A stretch of DNA of 64,000 nt from Terriglobia bacterium. Its GTDB lineage: Bacteria > Acidobacteriota > Terriglobia > UBA7540. The notes under the pieces are model-generated. The model saw only the letters and a list, made by a program, of their open reading frames with translations, searched no databases and was not told the origin of the DNA. The stretch covers positions 62,001 to 126,000 of the forward strand of contig DASTAW010000027.1 in assembly GCA_035712365.1 (NCBI GenBank), read 5' to 3'. The position numbers and the translations under genes are program-made. Shown here piece by piece: positions 36,344 through 45,942 of the stretch. Position 1 is the first letter of the stretch, and each line of letters opens with the position of its first letter.

Positions 36344-37006
36344 ATGGGGAGCAAGAAGCCTGTGCAAAAAATGAATAGTGGTATGAAAGCCCATAATGGT
36401 TCCGGACGTTCCAGCAACGTAAAGGCCCTGTCGGCCCGATTCCGCAACCCTATCTCCGCAGTAGCAACTGCGATCTGCGCCTCCTTCAGAGACAGCAGCG
36501 GCGCAGAGCTGCTTGAGTTCGCACTGGCTCTGCCGTTGATTCTGGTGATGGCAGCGGGCTTGCTCGATTTTGCGCACGCTTACAACATCAAGCAAAAGCT
36601 TGCCAACGCGGTGCGCGAGGGCGCGAGGTACCAGGCTGTTGAATCCAAGGACGCCGACAATCCGAGCCCCATTTCGGTGCCAACCCTGAGGGATGACGTG
36701 GTGACTTACCTTACGAACGCCAGCGTCAACACGTCATTCATTGCCACATCCTTAACCTACAATGGGCCAACTTGCACGGGTACGTGGTACACGACAAAAA
36801 ACGGGGTCAGCTACGGACTGAAAGTCGAACGATGTGTGTCGATTTTGGACAGTTCCAGCACCTCGATTCCGTCAACCCGCGTAACCCTGTATTATCCCTA
36901 CGACTGGACTTTTGGCTTTAACCACATCATCAAGCTGTTGCTTCCGTCGTCGACCTTTTCAAACCCCATCAAAATCCAGGCAGATGCCACCATGTCGAAC
37001 TTCTAA
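36344..37006 (+). CDS. TadE-like pseudopilin (second)
   Basis: A 220-residue protein with a longer cytoplasmic lead (about 50 residues), then SGAELLEFALALPLILVMAAGLLDFAHAYN, the TadE helix. KLANAVREGARYQAV follows, a conserved amphipathic stretch after the helix. The C-terminal domain is beta-rich with two Cys (GPTCTGTW, VERCVSI). It directly follows the first pseudopilin with no gap. The lead may be shorter in reality, starting at Met 10 or 14. Confidence 0.85.
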   Translation: MGSKKPVQKMNSGMKAHNGSGRSSNVKALSARFRNPISAVATAICASFRDSSGAELLEFALALPLILVMAAGLLDFAHAYNIKQKLANAVREGARYQAVESKDADNPSPISVPTLRDDVVTYLTNASVNTSFIATSLTYNGPTCTGTWYTTKNGVSYGLKVERCVSILDSSSTSIPSTRVTLYYPYDWTFGFNHIIKLLLPSSTFSNPIKIQADATMSNF

Positions 37007-37023
37007 CTAAGGAGCAGGCGGGT

Positions 37024-38376
37024 ATGAGAGCACGGGAACTCACGCATGAGCAACGTCCTAGTGAACGCGGTGTCAGTATTGTATTGATTGCAGTCGGAAT
37101 GGTCTTTGTGCTGGGAATGGCTGGCTTGGGCGTAGACCTGGCTTCACTCTACGTCGGGCGGAGCCAGGCGCAGCGCGCGGCCGACGCCGGCGCGTTGGCA
37201 GGCGCCCAGGAGCTGGTGAGTGCGGGCTGCACATCCGCTGGCGGTTCGGATATTTCGGCAACTTGCCAGGGCCTGGCGAAAGACAGGGCCGTAGCTGTTG
37301 CCAATGCGAACCTGATTGCCGGCGTCAGCCCCGCCATCACCAACGCCGACGTCACTTTTCCCTCAACAAGCATCAACGACCCCCAGATAAAAGTCGTGGC
37401 TGGGAGAGATACGAGTCACTCGAACGCAATGCCCACGTTCTTCGTCAAGATATTCGGCATCAATTCCGCAAACGTCTCGGCATCAGCCAAAGCGGAAGCG
37501 TATAATCCTTCATCAAATGGGCCCCTGGTTGGGGCAACCTGCCTCAAGCCCTGGCTCCTGCCCAATTGCGATCCGAGTGTCAACCACGAGACGACATCGG
37601 CCCTCGGCAATCCAAGTTGTTATGACGCGGTGACAGGAAAATACTCCGCCTATTTCATTGACCCTTCCCCTCCCCACGCCATCAGGAATCCCGGCCCAGT
37701 CAGTTCCGGCGGAGTGCAGGGCGAGCAAATAACAATTAAGCCGGGAGACCCTAACGGCGGCGCGACTGCCGCGCCTGGGAAATTCTGGCCGGTGTTTCTT
37801 CCCGCGGGATCGGTTGCGAGCGAGTGTCCCGCTTGCGCCAGCGGGGGTGCCGGAACGGGCCCCGGAGCCGGATCTCTTTATCGCCAGAACATTGAGTGCT
37901 GCAACCAGAACCAGATTGTCTGTGGAATCCAAACAATTCAGCCCATTACCGGCAACATGGTGGGACCAACCGAGCAGGGAGTCGATTGCCTGATTCATCA
38001 GGGCGGCAACAAGAACAGTCCGAGCGGGATGGACACGATGGATCCTACGACCCTGCAGATTTCAGCAGGATCGGGAAATCCCTACGGATTGACAGGTGCC
38101 ATCAGTACTTCAGACTCGCTTGTCACGATACCGATCTATGACGGAACCGTGCTGTGCCCCGGAAATTCGTGCCCCTCCACAATCACGGTCGATGTCATCG
38201 GGTTTATCCAGTTATTTCTTATAAACGAAGATGGCTCCAATCAGGGTAACGTCAGTGCCTATGTGGTGAACGTCATAGGTGGTGCCTGTGCCGGCGGTGG
38301 GGGAGGAGGCGGTAGCGGCGGCAGCACCACCATTGCCAGCGGGGGTTCAGCCATTCCCGTGCGTTTGATCCAGTAA
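37024..38376 (+). CDS. TadG-like pilus-associated protein
   Basis: A 450-residue protein beginning ERGVSIVLIAVGMVFVLGMAGLGVDLASLYVGRSQAQRAADAGALAGA, the N-terminal TadG-like helix and flank. The exported part is Ser/Gly/Pro-rich, with at least ten Cys in pairs (CLKPWLLPNC, ECPAC, ECC). It ends in a Gly-rich tract (CAGGGGGGGSGGS) near residue 430. No VWA-type MIDAS motif was seen, unlike longer TadG proteins. It is third in the pseudopilin set. Confidence 0.8.
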   Translation: MRARELTHEQRPSERGVSIVLIAVGMVFVLGMAGLGVDLASLYVGRSQAQRAADAGALAGAQELVSAGCTSAGGSDISATCQGLAKDRAVAVANANLIAGVSPAITNADVTFPSTSINDPQIKVVAGRDTSHSNAMPTFFVKIFGINSANVSASAKAEAYNPSSNGPLVGATCLKPWLLPNCDPSVNHETTSALGNPSCYDAVTGKYSAYFIDPSPPHAIRNPGPVSSGGVQGEQITIKPGDPNGGATAAPGKFWPVFLPAGSVASECPACASGGAGTGPGAGSLYRQNIECCNQNQIVCGIQTIQPITGNMVGPTEQGVDCLIHQGGNKNSPSGMDTMDPTTLQISAGSGNPYGLTGAISTSDSLVTIPIYDGTVLCPGNSCPSTITVDVIGFIQLFLINEDGSNQGNVSAYVVNVIGGACAGGGGGGGSGGSTTIASGGSAIPVRLIQ

Positions 38377-38746
38377 AGCTGCTTTCAGCCAGTGTTAGGT
38401 TCAATGAGGGCCGGAGGCGAGCGACACTCGCACTCCGGCGCCGACACAAAGGCTGGAGGCTCGGATTACACCTCCTTGGCAGCTCTCCACGGCATCCACC
38501 GGACCAAACGTGCGGTGGCCAGCCCTCGATGCCGGGCCGTCACCGTCCAGCCACCCGCCATGGCTCCTGTCCACATCTGGTGACATTTGAGCAGGTTGCC
38601 CGTCTCCGGCCGTTATCATTAGCCATTGAAGAATAAGCAGTTAGCTCGGCCTGACAGGCATAAAGCAGTTGTAGCGGCGCGATCACTCGCCAATAATCAA
38701 CCAGATAATCCCGCAATTTCACAATCCGTCCCAAACCTTTGCTGAT

Positions 38747-38762
38747 TGGCCCGCGACGTGCT
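38747..38762 (+). promoter_or_regulatory. Candidate sigma-54 promoter before the glycosyltransferase
   Basis: TGGCCCG-CGAC-GTGCT matches 10 of 12 -24/-12 consensus positions with exact GG-N10-GC spacing. The predicted start is near 38773. The remaining part of the 369-bp gap 38377-38745 shows no gene. Confidence 0.55.
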
Positions 38763-38841
38763 AAATAGCATTGTTTGTTGCCGGCTTCCGCAGCCAACCG
38801 GCCGCAACGGGCGAAAGAGCCGTCATTATGAAGGGTCCCAA

Positions 38842-39963
38842 TTGAGCCAATCTTTCTTCCAACCGGGACGATCGCACGGACCACTTGAACCAGGGAGGGT
38901 CGAAGGCCGAGCGATCTTGCTTTCCGTTGTGGTCCCTTGCAAGAACGAAGAAGAGGGGCTTCAGGAAACCCATCGGAGGCTGGTTGCCGCTTTGGAGTTG
39001 ATTGGCGCACACCCTTCCTCTCCACCAGATTCCGTGCCCCAGACGTTCGGAGAACCGATAAGCGCCGGGCGAGCCGGGGCCGTCCGTTTTGAAGTCATTT
39101 ACGTTGACGACGGCAGCACGGACGGGACCGCATCCATCCTGCGCCAACTCCAGGCGCGAGACCGTTGCGTTCGAGTCGTGCGCCTGTCCCGAAACTTCGG
39201 CCACCAGGTGGCCATCACGGCGGGCTTGGAGCACGCCTCGGGCGACGCCGTGGTGATTATCGACGCCGACCTGCAGGACCCGCCGGAAGTTATCGGTGAC
39301 TTCCTGGCCCGCTGGCGCGAAGGGTATGACGTTGTGTATGGAGTGCGCACCGACCGCCCGGGAGAAACGGCGTTCAAGCTCTGGACGGCGAAGGCGTTCT
39401 ATCGCTTCATCAATCGTCTGTCAGAAACCCGCATCCCGCTGGACACCGGCGACTACAGGCTGATGGACCGGGCGGCCGTCGATGCCCTGCTCTCCATGCC
39501 GGAACGCGACCGATTTGTGCGAGGCATGGTGAGCTGGCTGGGATTTTCACAGGTTGCCGTTACCTATGTTCGCGCCGCGCGCTACGCGGGGTCCACGAAA
39601 TATCCCCTTTTCAAGATGTTGCGGTTTGCCACGGACGGCATCTTATCATTTTCCATAACTCCTTTGCGGCTTGCCACCTGGGTGGGTTTTGCGGCATCCG
39701 CGCTGGCCATCCTGGGCATCATCTACGCCTTATACGCGCGCTTTTTCGCCGTACATCTGGTCAGAGGCTGGACTTCGTCCCTCATCGCCGTGCTGTTTAT
39801 CGGCGGCGTTCAACTGATCTGCCTGGGGATCATCGGCGAGTACGTGGGGCGAATCTACGGGGAATCCAAGCGGCGACCGCTCTATTTTGTGCGCGAGCGG
39901 CTGGGGTTCAGCGCGCAGGACCGGCCGGCCGTCATCGATGTGGCGGAAAAAATTGCGAAATGA
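38842..39963 (+). CDS. Polyprenyl-phosphate glycosyltransferase (GtrB/ArnC-like)
   Basis: A family 2 glycosyltransferase with LLSVVVPCKNEEEGL, VIYVDDGSTDGT, VVIIDADLQDPPE and TGDYRLMDRAAVDALL. The GSTKYPLFKMLRFATDGILSFS block and two C-terminal membrane helices (about 40 residues apart) are typical of GtrB/DPMS-type enzymes, which load a sugar onto undecaprenyl phosphate. The start is uncertain: the open frame reaches TTG 38746 but that codon lies within the sigma-54-like promoter, and there is no ATG before the catalytic core. TTG 38842, with AGGG eight bases upstream, is the tentative choice. It probably supplies donors to the GT-C-like proteins that follow. Confidence 0.85.
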   Translation: MSQSFFQPGRSHGPLEPGRVEGRAILLSVVVPCKNEEEGLQETHRRLVAALELIGAHPSSPPDSVPQTFGEPISAGRAGAVRFEVIYVDDGSTDGTASILRQLQARDRCVRVVRLSRNFGHQVAITAGLEHASGDAVVIIDADLQDPPEVIGDFLARWREGYDVVYGVRTDRPGETAFKLWTAKAFYRFINRLSETRIPLDTGDYRLMDRAAVDALLSMPERDRFVRGMVSWLGFSQVAVTYVRAARYAGSTKYPLFKMLRFATDGILSFSITPLRLATWVGFAASALAILGIIYALYARFFAVHLVRGWTSSLIAVLFIGGVQLICLGIIGEYVGRIYGESKRRPLYFVRERLGFSAQDRPAVIDVAEKIAK

Positions 39964-40098
39964 TCCTTGATTTTGGGCCTGCCCAGCAAGGGCAATCTCG
40001 AGCGCGCTTCTCAACATGGACTTTTATCATTCGATGGAAATCCGTCATGCCTGCCAGCCCAGCCGATGTCAACGGGCTTTCCCGGAAATTAGCCACAA

Positions 40099-41745
40099 AT
40101 GATGAACGACGCACCAAACTTGGCTCATGCGGACACGGCGACCGAAGTCCTGGCCGAATGCGACCGTCACGTCCTGAACCATGATTTGGCGGCGCCCGCC
40201 GGTCGCCAACCCTCATCCATCGTTCGGCTCAAGCGATTTTTTTCGTTTCCCGTGTTTCTTGGCGCCATTCTGGTTGTGGCTAATTTCGCCATCGAGCGCG
40301 GGCTGCGCATGGATCCGGACACCTGGTGGCATCTGAAGTACGGCGATACGATCCTTCAGACAGGTTACTGGCCGACAGTTGATACCTGGTCTTTCACTGT
40401 CCACGGCATGCCGCGAGTTGCTTATGAATGGGGCGGCGAAGTCTTAACCGCGCTTGCCTACCGGCTTGGCGGCCTGCGCGGAATGGACGTCCTGCTCATC
40501 GCGTTGACCAGCGCAATCGTTCTTCTGATGTACTACTTTGCCTGGCTGCGCTGCCGGAACTGTTACGCCGCCTTCTTCGCGACTTTTATCCTGCTCCCTG
40601 TGGCGGTCCTTTGCTTTACTCTGCGGCCGCAGTTGCTCGGATATATTTTTTTGCTCGTAACACTGATCGCACTGGAGCGGTTCCGCCTGGGAGAACAGAA
40701 ACACTTGTGGGCCTTGCCCCTCGTTTTCCTACTCTGGGTGAACACTCACGGGTCGTTCACTCTGGGTTTTATGATACTCGGACTCTATTGGCTTAGCGGC
40801 CTTACGGAATTTTCTTCGGGCGGGCTTTACGCGGTCCGATGGCAGCCGGAACAGCGTCTCCACCTGGAATTGGTCGGCTTGCTAAGCGTCGCCGTTCTTC
40901 CTCTGACGCCCTATGGCACCCGATTGGCTGCTGTTCCGTTTGATGTTGCAACTTCCCTGCCTCTCAATTTCACCCATATCATTGAATGGCAGCCCATTAA
41001 TACGGAGCTCTGGCAGGCCAAGCTGCTGCTGGTTCTCGTGTTTGGCTTCTTCGTGGCCCAGGTGGCGTTCCGGTTGCGCTATCGGCTCGATGAGATCTCC
41101 CTTTTCCTTATTGTTCTGTATGCCACCTTCGTCCACTTTCGCTTCGCGATCTTATTTGCAATTGTATTTGCACCGCTGGCGGCTTCTATTTTTGTAGCCA
41201 AGGCGCCCACTTATGATCCCAGCAACGACAAATACGCCCTGAATGCTGCCCTTACTTTCCTCGCAATTGCGGCCATTGTATGGTTGCTTCCCTCCCAAAC
41301 CGCATTGCGGAAAAACGTTTCCAGGGATTATCCCGTTCAGGCTGTCCGATACATTCAGGAACATCCCGTACCCGGCCGGATGTTCAACAGTTATGACTTT
41401 GGGGGCTATCTGGTCTGGGCATTGGCGCCTGAACACAAGGCTTTTATCGATGGCCGGGGTGATGTCTACGAGTACGCTGGTGTCTTTTCGGATTACGCCA
41501 CGGTCGTACAACTGAAGCCGCAAGCCCTGGCGGTGCTTCAAAGCTACCAAATTGACTCCTGCCTGATTCAACCGGACGGGTCTCTTGCGACGCTGCTGGC
41601 ATCGAGTCCCGACTGGAAGGAAGTCTACAAAGACGGCATCAGCAGCATCTTTGTTCATCGAACAGCAAAATCATTCCCCTCAAACGGCGTGGCCGCCGCA
41701 GGGCCGCGGCACAGTCCATGGCATTCGGCCACACAGGCTTTGTGA
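40099..41745 (+). CDS. GT-C-like membrane protein, paralogue 1 of 3
   Basis: A 548-residue polytopic protein. The first loop has MDPDTWWHLKYGDTIL, with an Asp in the position of a GT-C catalytic acid. Conserved blocks follow: CFTLRPQLLGYIFLLVTLI, LLWVNTHGSFTLGF, TPYGTRLAAVPFDV. A soluble C-terminal domain has NSYDFGGYLVWALAPEHKAFIDGRGDVYEY. About ten membrane helices. The same blocks recur in the next two genes, so this is a tandem family. Acceptor and donor are unknown; pilin or surface glycan modification is inferred from the context. Confidence 0.75.
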   Translation: MMNDAPNLAHADTATEVLAECDRHVLNHDLAAPAGRQPSSIVRLKRFFSFPVFLGAILVVANFAIERGLRMDPDTWWHLKYGDTILQTGYWPTVDTWSFTVHGMPRVAYEWGGEVLTALAYRLGGLRGMDVLLIALTSAIVLLMYYFAWLRCRNCYAAFFATFILLPVAVLCFTLRPQLLGYIFLLVTLIALERFRLGEQKHLWALPLVFLLWVNTHGSFTLGFMILGLYWLSGLTEFSSGGLYAVRWQPEQRLHLELVGLLSVAVLPLTPYGTRLAAVPFDVATSLPLNFTHIIEWQPINTELWQAKLLLVLVFGFFVAQVAFRLRYRLDEISLFLIVLYATFVHFRFAILFAIVFAPLAASIFVAKAPTYDPSNDKYALNAALTFLAIAAIVWLLPSQTALRKNVSRDYPVQAVRYIQEHPVPGRMFNSYDFGGYLVWALAPEHKAFIDGRGDVYEYAGVFSDYATVVQLKPQALAVLQSYQIDSCLIQPDGSLATLLASSPDWKEVYKDGISSIFVHRTAKSFPSNGVAAAGPRHSPWHSATQAL

Positions 41746-41765
41746 GGGAGTAGACGGCAAGGCGA

Positions 41766-43499
41766 ATGTCGCCTTGCACAATGAGCATGGTTAATCGAGA
41801 CGATACGCTTGATCAATTAAATTCGACCGTCGGTCACAATGCCGCGGCGGCAGGCGGCGTGGGGACCGATCGCTCAGCCCGGTGGAATTCCACAGCCGGC
41901 TACGTGCTCAGAAGGGTCTTCTCCTTTCACGCCTTCCTGGCGGCATTATTGCTTGCCGGGGCCTATGTCGGGACGTTCACCAACGTCCACCAGGCAGTAT
42001 CTTCTGCATCCCAGCCTCTGCGCTGGGTCGAGAGCGATACACTTTGGCACATAACAGTGGGCAACCTGATCCTGAAAACGCACACATGGCCCACCCACGA
42101 CATCTATTCATTTACCGCGCACGGAAGTCCCTGGATTGCTTATGAGTGGCTGGGAGAGGTCATTATGTCTCTCTCCTGGCGGGCCGGCAACCTGCACGGG
42201 CTGGCCGTGCTGGTGATGGCGCTCATCAGCGCGATTATCCTGGGCCTCTTCTATCTGGCATACCTCGGCAGCCGAAACACTAAATCCGCGTTTGCAGCCT
42301 GTGCCGTGCTGCTGCCACTCTCGGCTATCTCATGGACCTTGCGGCCGCAACTGCTGGGATACTTGTTCCTCATCATTACACTGATTGTCCTGAAGCGTTT
42401 TCGCCAGGGATATGCGAAGAGCATCTGGATCCTGCCCTTCATTTTTCTGCTCTGGACCAACACCCATGGGACGTTTGTGCTGGGATTTGGCGTCCTGGGC
42501 ATCTACTGGCTGAGCGGCCTGAAAGAAATACACGTCGGCGATCTTTACAGCCAGCGATGGACGCCACGCGAACGGCGGCAGGTTGAACTCATCGCTCTCC
42601 TCAGCCTGGTCGCCTCCATCATCACGCCCTATGGGACCCGGTTGGCCGCCTACCCGCTGGAAATGGCCGGATCACAGCCGATGATCATTCAGATTGTCCA
42701 GGAATGGCAGCCCCTGGCCTTGTCGGAATCCTACGGGAAACTGTTTCTTGTGCTGGTGCTGGCATTTTGGATTCTGGTTATTGTTCGGCGATTTCGCATC
42801 CGCCTGGAAGACATGGCGCTGCTGCTGATTGCCACGGCAGAGACCGTCATGCACGCGCGTTTCATGGTCCTTTTCGTACCTGTTTTTGCGCCGCTGCTTG
42901 CTGAGTTGATCACGCCGTGGTTTCCGCCTTATGCAGAAGCAAAAGATCACCCTGTTTTGAATTTCGCCCTGGTCGGGATCATCATCGCCGGAATTGCGGT
43001 TTTCTTCCCTTCGAATAACAGGCTGAAGCAGGAACTTGCCATCGAGATGCCAGCAGGCGCGGTCCAGTACCTTGCTGCCCACCCCGAGCTGGGGCCGACG
43101 TTCAATTACTTCTTCTGGGGCGGATACCTGATTCAGAACCACAAGGCCGATGGCAGAGTCTTTATTGACGGACGGCTGGACATCTATGAGTATTCCGGCG
43201 TGCTTGCCGACTATATGTCCATCATGTCGCTTAAGCCCGATGTGGAACCGCTGCTGAGCAAATATCACGTAAGGTCCTGTCTGGTTCCTCCGGAAAACCC
43301 GCTCGCACTTCTTCTGACTTCGAGTTCGGGCTGGAAACAGGTCTACCGGGATGGAATCAGCACGATTTTTGTACGGGACAGCGCGGAAGCCAATTCCGCA
43401 AATGCCACTGGTACGGCCACGGCGAACGGCAAGGTTGCTGTGCGCAAAGTGCTGAGTTCGGCGCCTGAAGCCTTCAACGCTTCGGCTGGAGCTTTCTGA
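41766..43499 (+). CDS. GT-C-like membrane protein, paralogue 2 of 3
   Basis: A 577-residue paralogue of its neighbours. The loop motif is VESDTLWHITVGNLIL (DTLWH in place of DTWWH). It keeps SWTLRPQLLGYLFLIITLI, LLWTNTHGTFVLGF, TPYGTRLAAYPLE and GGYLIQNHKADGRVFIDGRLDIYEYSGV. It has an extra N-terminal hydrophilic lead and an Ala/Asn-rich tail. The most divergent of the three. Its stop overlaps the next ATG (TGATG). Later Met codons at 41781 and 41787 are alternative starts. Confidence 0.75.
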   Translation: MSPCTMSMVNRDDTLDQLNSTVGHNAAAAGGVGTDRSARWNSTAGYVLRRVFSFHAFLAALLLAGAYVGTFTNVHQAVSSASQPLRWVESDTLWHITVGNLILKTHTWPTHDIYSFTAHGSPWIAYEWLGEVIMSLSWRAGNLHGLAVLVMALISAIILGLFYLAYLGSRNTKSAFAACAVLLPLSAISWTLRPQLLGYLFLIITLIVLKRFRQGYAKSIWILPFIFLLWTNTHGTFVLGFGVLGIYWLSGLKEIHVGDLYSQRWTPRERRQVELIALLSLVASIITPYGTRLAAYPLEMAGSQPMIIQIVQEWQPLALSESYGKLFLVLVLAFWILVIVRRFRIRLEDMALLLIATAETVMHARFMVLFVPVFAPLLAELITPWFPPYAEAKDHPVLNFALVGIIIAGIAVFFPSNNRLKQELAIEMPAGAVQYLAAHPELGPTFNYFFWGGYLIQNHKADGRVFIDGRLDIYEYSGVLADYMSIMSLKPDVEPLLSKYHVRSCLVPPENPLALLLTSSSGWKQVYRDGISTIFVRDSAEANSANATGTATANGKVAVRKVLSSAPEAFNASAGAF

Positions 43500-45097
43500 T
43501 GGCAACTGAGACCATGATTCCGATTAGCGAACAGGTGGTGAAGAGACCGGCGGTCCAGCGAGCCCTGCGCAGATGCTTTTCGTTCCCCGTGCTGCTGGGA
43601 GCCCTGCTGGTTGCTCTCAACGCGGTCATCATGTTTCCAACGTTCCGGCTGGAACCGGACACGTGGTGGCACTTAAAACTGGGCCAGCAAATCCTGCTGA
43701 CAGGCCATTGGCTCAAGGCAGACATCTACTCGTTTACGGCCTACGGAAATCCTCCGCTAGCTTTTGAGTGGCTGGGCGAGATTGTGCTGGCTTTCGCATA
43801 CAAAATCGGCGTGCTCAGAGGCTTACATATCCTGCTTTTTGCGCTGACCAGCGCCATCCTGGTCCTTACTTACTATTTCGCCACCCTGCGAAGCCGCAAT
43901 TCCAAGGCGGCCGTTGCCGCCACGGCCATTCTGATCCCCTTGGCCGGAATGTGCTTTACGCTTCGCCCCCAATTGCTGGGATACATCTTTCTGCTCATCA
44001 CGCTGATCTGCCTGGAACGCTACAAGCAGGGCTTGCAGAAGTCACTTTGGATATTGCCTCCGCTTTTCCTTGTCTGGGTTAACACCCATGGCTCGTTCAT
44101 TCTCGGCTTCTGCGTTGTTGGACTCTACTGGATCTGCGGACTGGTTCCCTTCCAGGCTGGCGGCCTCACGATGGAGCCCTGGAAGCCGCGGCAGCGAATT
44201 CATCTGGAGATCGTGATGCTGCTGGGTTGTGTCACACTTCCCTTCACTCCATTTGGAGGACAGGCATTCATTTTTCCCATCGACAAGGCACTGTTCTTTC
44301 CTCAGCAGTCGGCGCACATTCAGGAGTGGCTGCCGCTGAATTTCAGCCAGTGGGAGCCGAAAGTAATGCTGGTGCTCCTGCTGGCCTTTCTGCTGGCCCA
44401 GGTTGCGTACCGGCCCACATACCGCGTTGAAGAATTCTTCCTCGTCCTGTTCACGGCTTATATGACCTGTGTTCACACGCGCTTTGTGATTTTGTTCGCG
44501 CTCGTTTTCGCGCCCCTGGCGGCCTCACTGCTGGCGCGCTGGGCGCCCACCTATGAGGCGGAAAATGACAAGCCCGTAGTCAATGCGGTGCTCATCGTTT
44601 TAATCATTCTGGCCATTGGTCGCGGACTCCCGACCAGAAAAGAATTGGCCAAACGGGCCGCCAGCAACTTCCCCGTTGCGGCAGTCGATTACCTGCGGAA
44701 GAATTCTGTGCCGGGTCCCATGTACAACGACTATGGATTTGGGGGTTATCTGCTCTGGGCTTTGGGACCGCAGCACAAGGTCTTCATCGATGGCCGCGGC
44801 GATTTTTACGAGCAGGCAGGCGTGTTTTCCGATTACATCAGCGTCCAGGACATCCACCCTGACGCCCTTGCCATCCTGCGTAGCTACCGTGTCAACTCGT
44901 GTATCATTCAGCGTGAAAGCGCGCTGGCCACGCTGCTGCGCGCCCGGTCTGACTGGAAAGAAATCTACAAAGATCCACTCAGCTCGATTTTCGTCAGGGA
45001 CCGTTTGCTCCCGTCGGAAGGCACAAAAGACCCGTCAGAAATCGGGCCTGGAACGAACAGTAGCGCCGCCAGCGCAAAGGCCGGAGCGCGCTCATGA
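43499..45097 (+). CDS. GT-C-like membrane protein, paralogue 3 of 3
   Basis: A 532-residue paralogue most like the first copy: LEPDTWWHLKLGQQIL, CFTLRPQLLGYIFLLITLI, LVWVNTHGSFILGF and YGFGGYLLWALGPQHKVFIDGRGDFYEQAGVFSDY. Coupled at both ends: its ATG overlaps the preceding stop and its stop overlaps the methyltransferase start (ATGA). The close packing implies one transcript and balanced expression of the three copies with the methyltransferase. Confidence 0.75.
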   Translation: MATETMIPISEQVVKRPAVQRALRRCFSFPVLLGALLVALNAVIMFPTFRLEPDTWWHLKLGQQILLTGHWLKADIYSFTAYGNPPLAFEWLGEIVLAFAYKIGVLRGLHILLFALTSAILVLTYYFATLRSRNSKAAVAATAILIPLAGMCFTLRPQLLGYIFLLITLICLERYKQGLQKSLWILPPLFLVWVNTHGSFILGFCVVGLYWICGLVPFQAGGLTMEPWKPRQRIHLEIVMLLGCVTLPFTPFGGQAFIFPIDKALFFPQQSAHIQEWLPLNFSQWEPKVMLVLLLAFLLAQVAYRPTYRVEEFFLVLFTAYMTCVHTRFVILFALVFAPLAASLLARWAPTYEAENDKPVVNAVLIVLIILAIGRGLPTRKELAKRAASNFPVAAVDYLRKNSVPGPMYNDYGFGGYLLWALGPQHKVFIDGRGDFYEQAGVFSDYISVQDIHPDALAILRSYRVNSCIIQRESALATLLRARSDWKEIYKDPLSSIFVRDRLLPSEGTKDPSEIGPGTNSSAASAKAGARS

Positions 45098-45924
45098 CGC
45101 CTGACATGGTGACGCACGAACGCGAAGCCGCCTTTCATGACGCCTGGGCAGGTATCACCCGGCCTGACAGTGTCCTGGTGCGCGAGTCCTTCGAAGGGCC
45201 AACCGCAGTCGAAAACCAATTCATCCTGGAGTTGATGGGGCCGCTGGCCGGCAAGCAGTTACTCGACATCGGTTCAGGCCTGGGCGAATCGTCTGTGTAT
45301 TTCGCACTGCAGGGCGCTGACGTTACTGCACTCGACCTTTCACCAGGAATGATCGAGACAACTCTCAACCTGGGCAAGCGGTTCGGTGTGGGGGTGAAGG
45401 GCGTTGTCGCTGTGGCTGAAGAACTGAACGTTCCCAGCCAGAGCTACGATATTGTTTACATCGCAAACGCCATTCACCACGTGCAGGACCGGACCAGAAT
45501 GTACGAAGAAATCCGCCGCGTTCTCAAGCCTGGAGGGCGCTTCTTCTCCTACGACCCGCTCGCCTACAATCCGGCAATCAACATTTATCGCAAGATGGCG
45601 ACGGAAGTACGCACGCCAGACGAACGGCCCCTGACCCGCGCCGACGTAAAGCTCGCGAGTAAATACTTTTCCAATTTCGGCCATCGCGAGTTCTGGATTG
45701 CATCGCTGGCATTATTTGCAAAGTACTACCTGAAGGACCACGTACACCCAAACCGGGACCGCTACTGGAAGCGCATCAACCACGAAACAGAAAACAACCT
45801 CCGGTGGTGGTTGCCGCTCCGCACCGCAGATGCTGTGCTCACGCGAATTCCAGGCGTCCGCTGGCTGGCGTGGAACGTGGTGATGTGGGGTGAAAAGAAG
45901 ACTGATTCCCCGCCCCGGACGTAA
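45094..45924 (+). CDS. Class I SAM-dependent methyltransferase
   Basis: A 276-residue methyltransferase with motif I LLDIGSGLGESSVYFAL, an acidic residue after beta 2 (ALDLSPGMIE), the post-I EELNVPSQSYDIVYIANAIHHV and LKPGGRFFSYDPLAYNP. The C-terminal 100 residues, with WWLPLRTADAVLTRIPGVRWLAWN, are longer than the core and may bind the substrate or the membrane surface. Placement among sugar-transfer genes suggests methylation of a glycan or lipid-linked sugar; this is inferred only from neighbours. Confidence 0.85.
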   Translation: MTPDMVTHEREAAFHDAWAGITRPDSVLVRESFEGPTAVENQFILELMGPLAGKQLLDIGSGLGESSVYFALQGADVTALDLSPGMIETTLNLGKRFGVGVKGVVAVAEELNVPSQSYDIVYIANAIHHVQDRTRMYEEIRRVLKPGGRFFSYDPLAYNPAINIYRKMATEVRTPDERPLTRADVKLASKYFSNFGHREFWIASLALFAKYYLKDHVHPNRDRYWKRINHETENNLRWWLPLRTADAVLTRIPGVRWLAWNVVMWGEKKTDSPPRT

Positions 45925-45942
45925 GGACCGCTTCACCATCTG

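Noticed and set aside
42672-43505. A 277-codon minus-strand frame within the second GT-C-like paralogue
   Set aside because: It is antisense to a conserved paralogue family and shows no domain.
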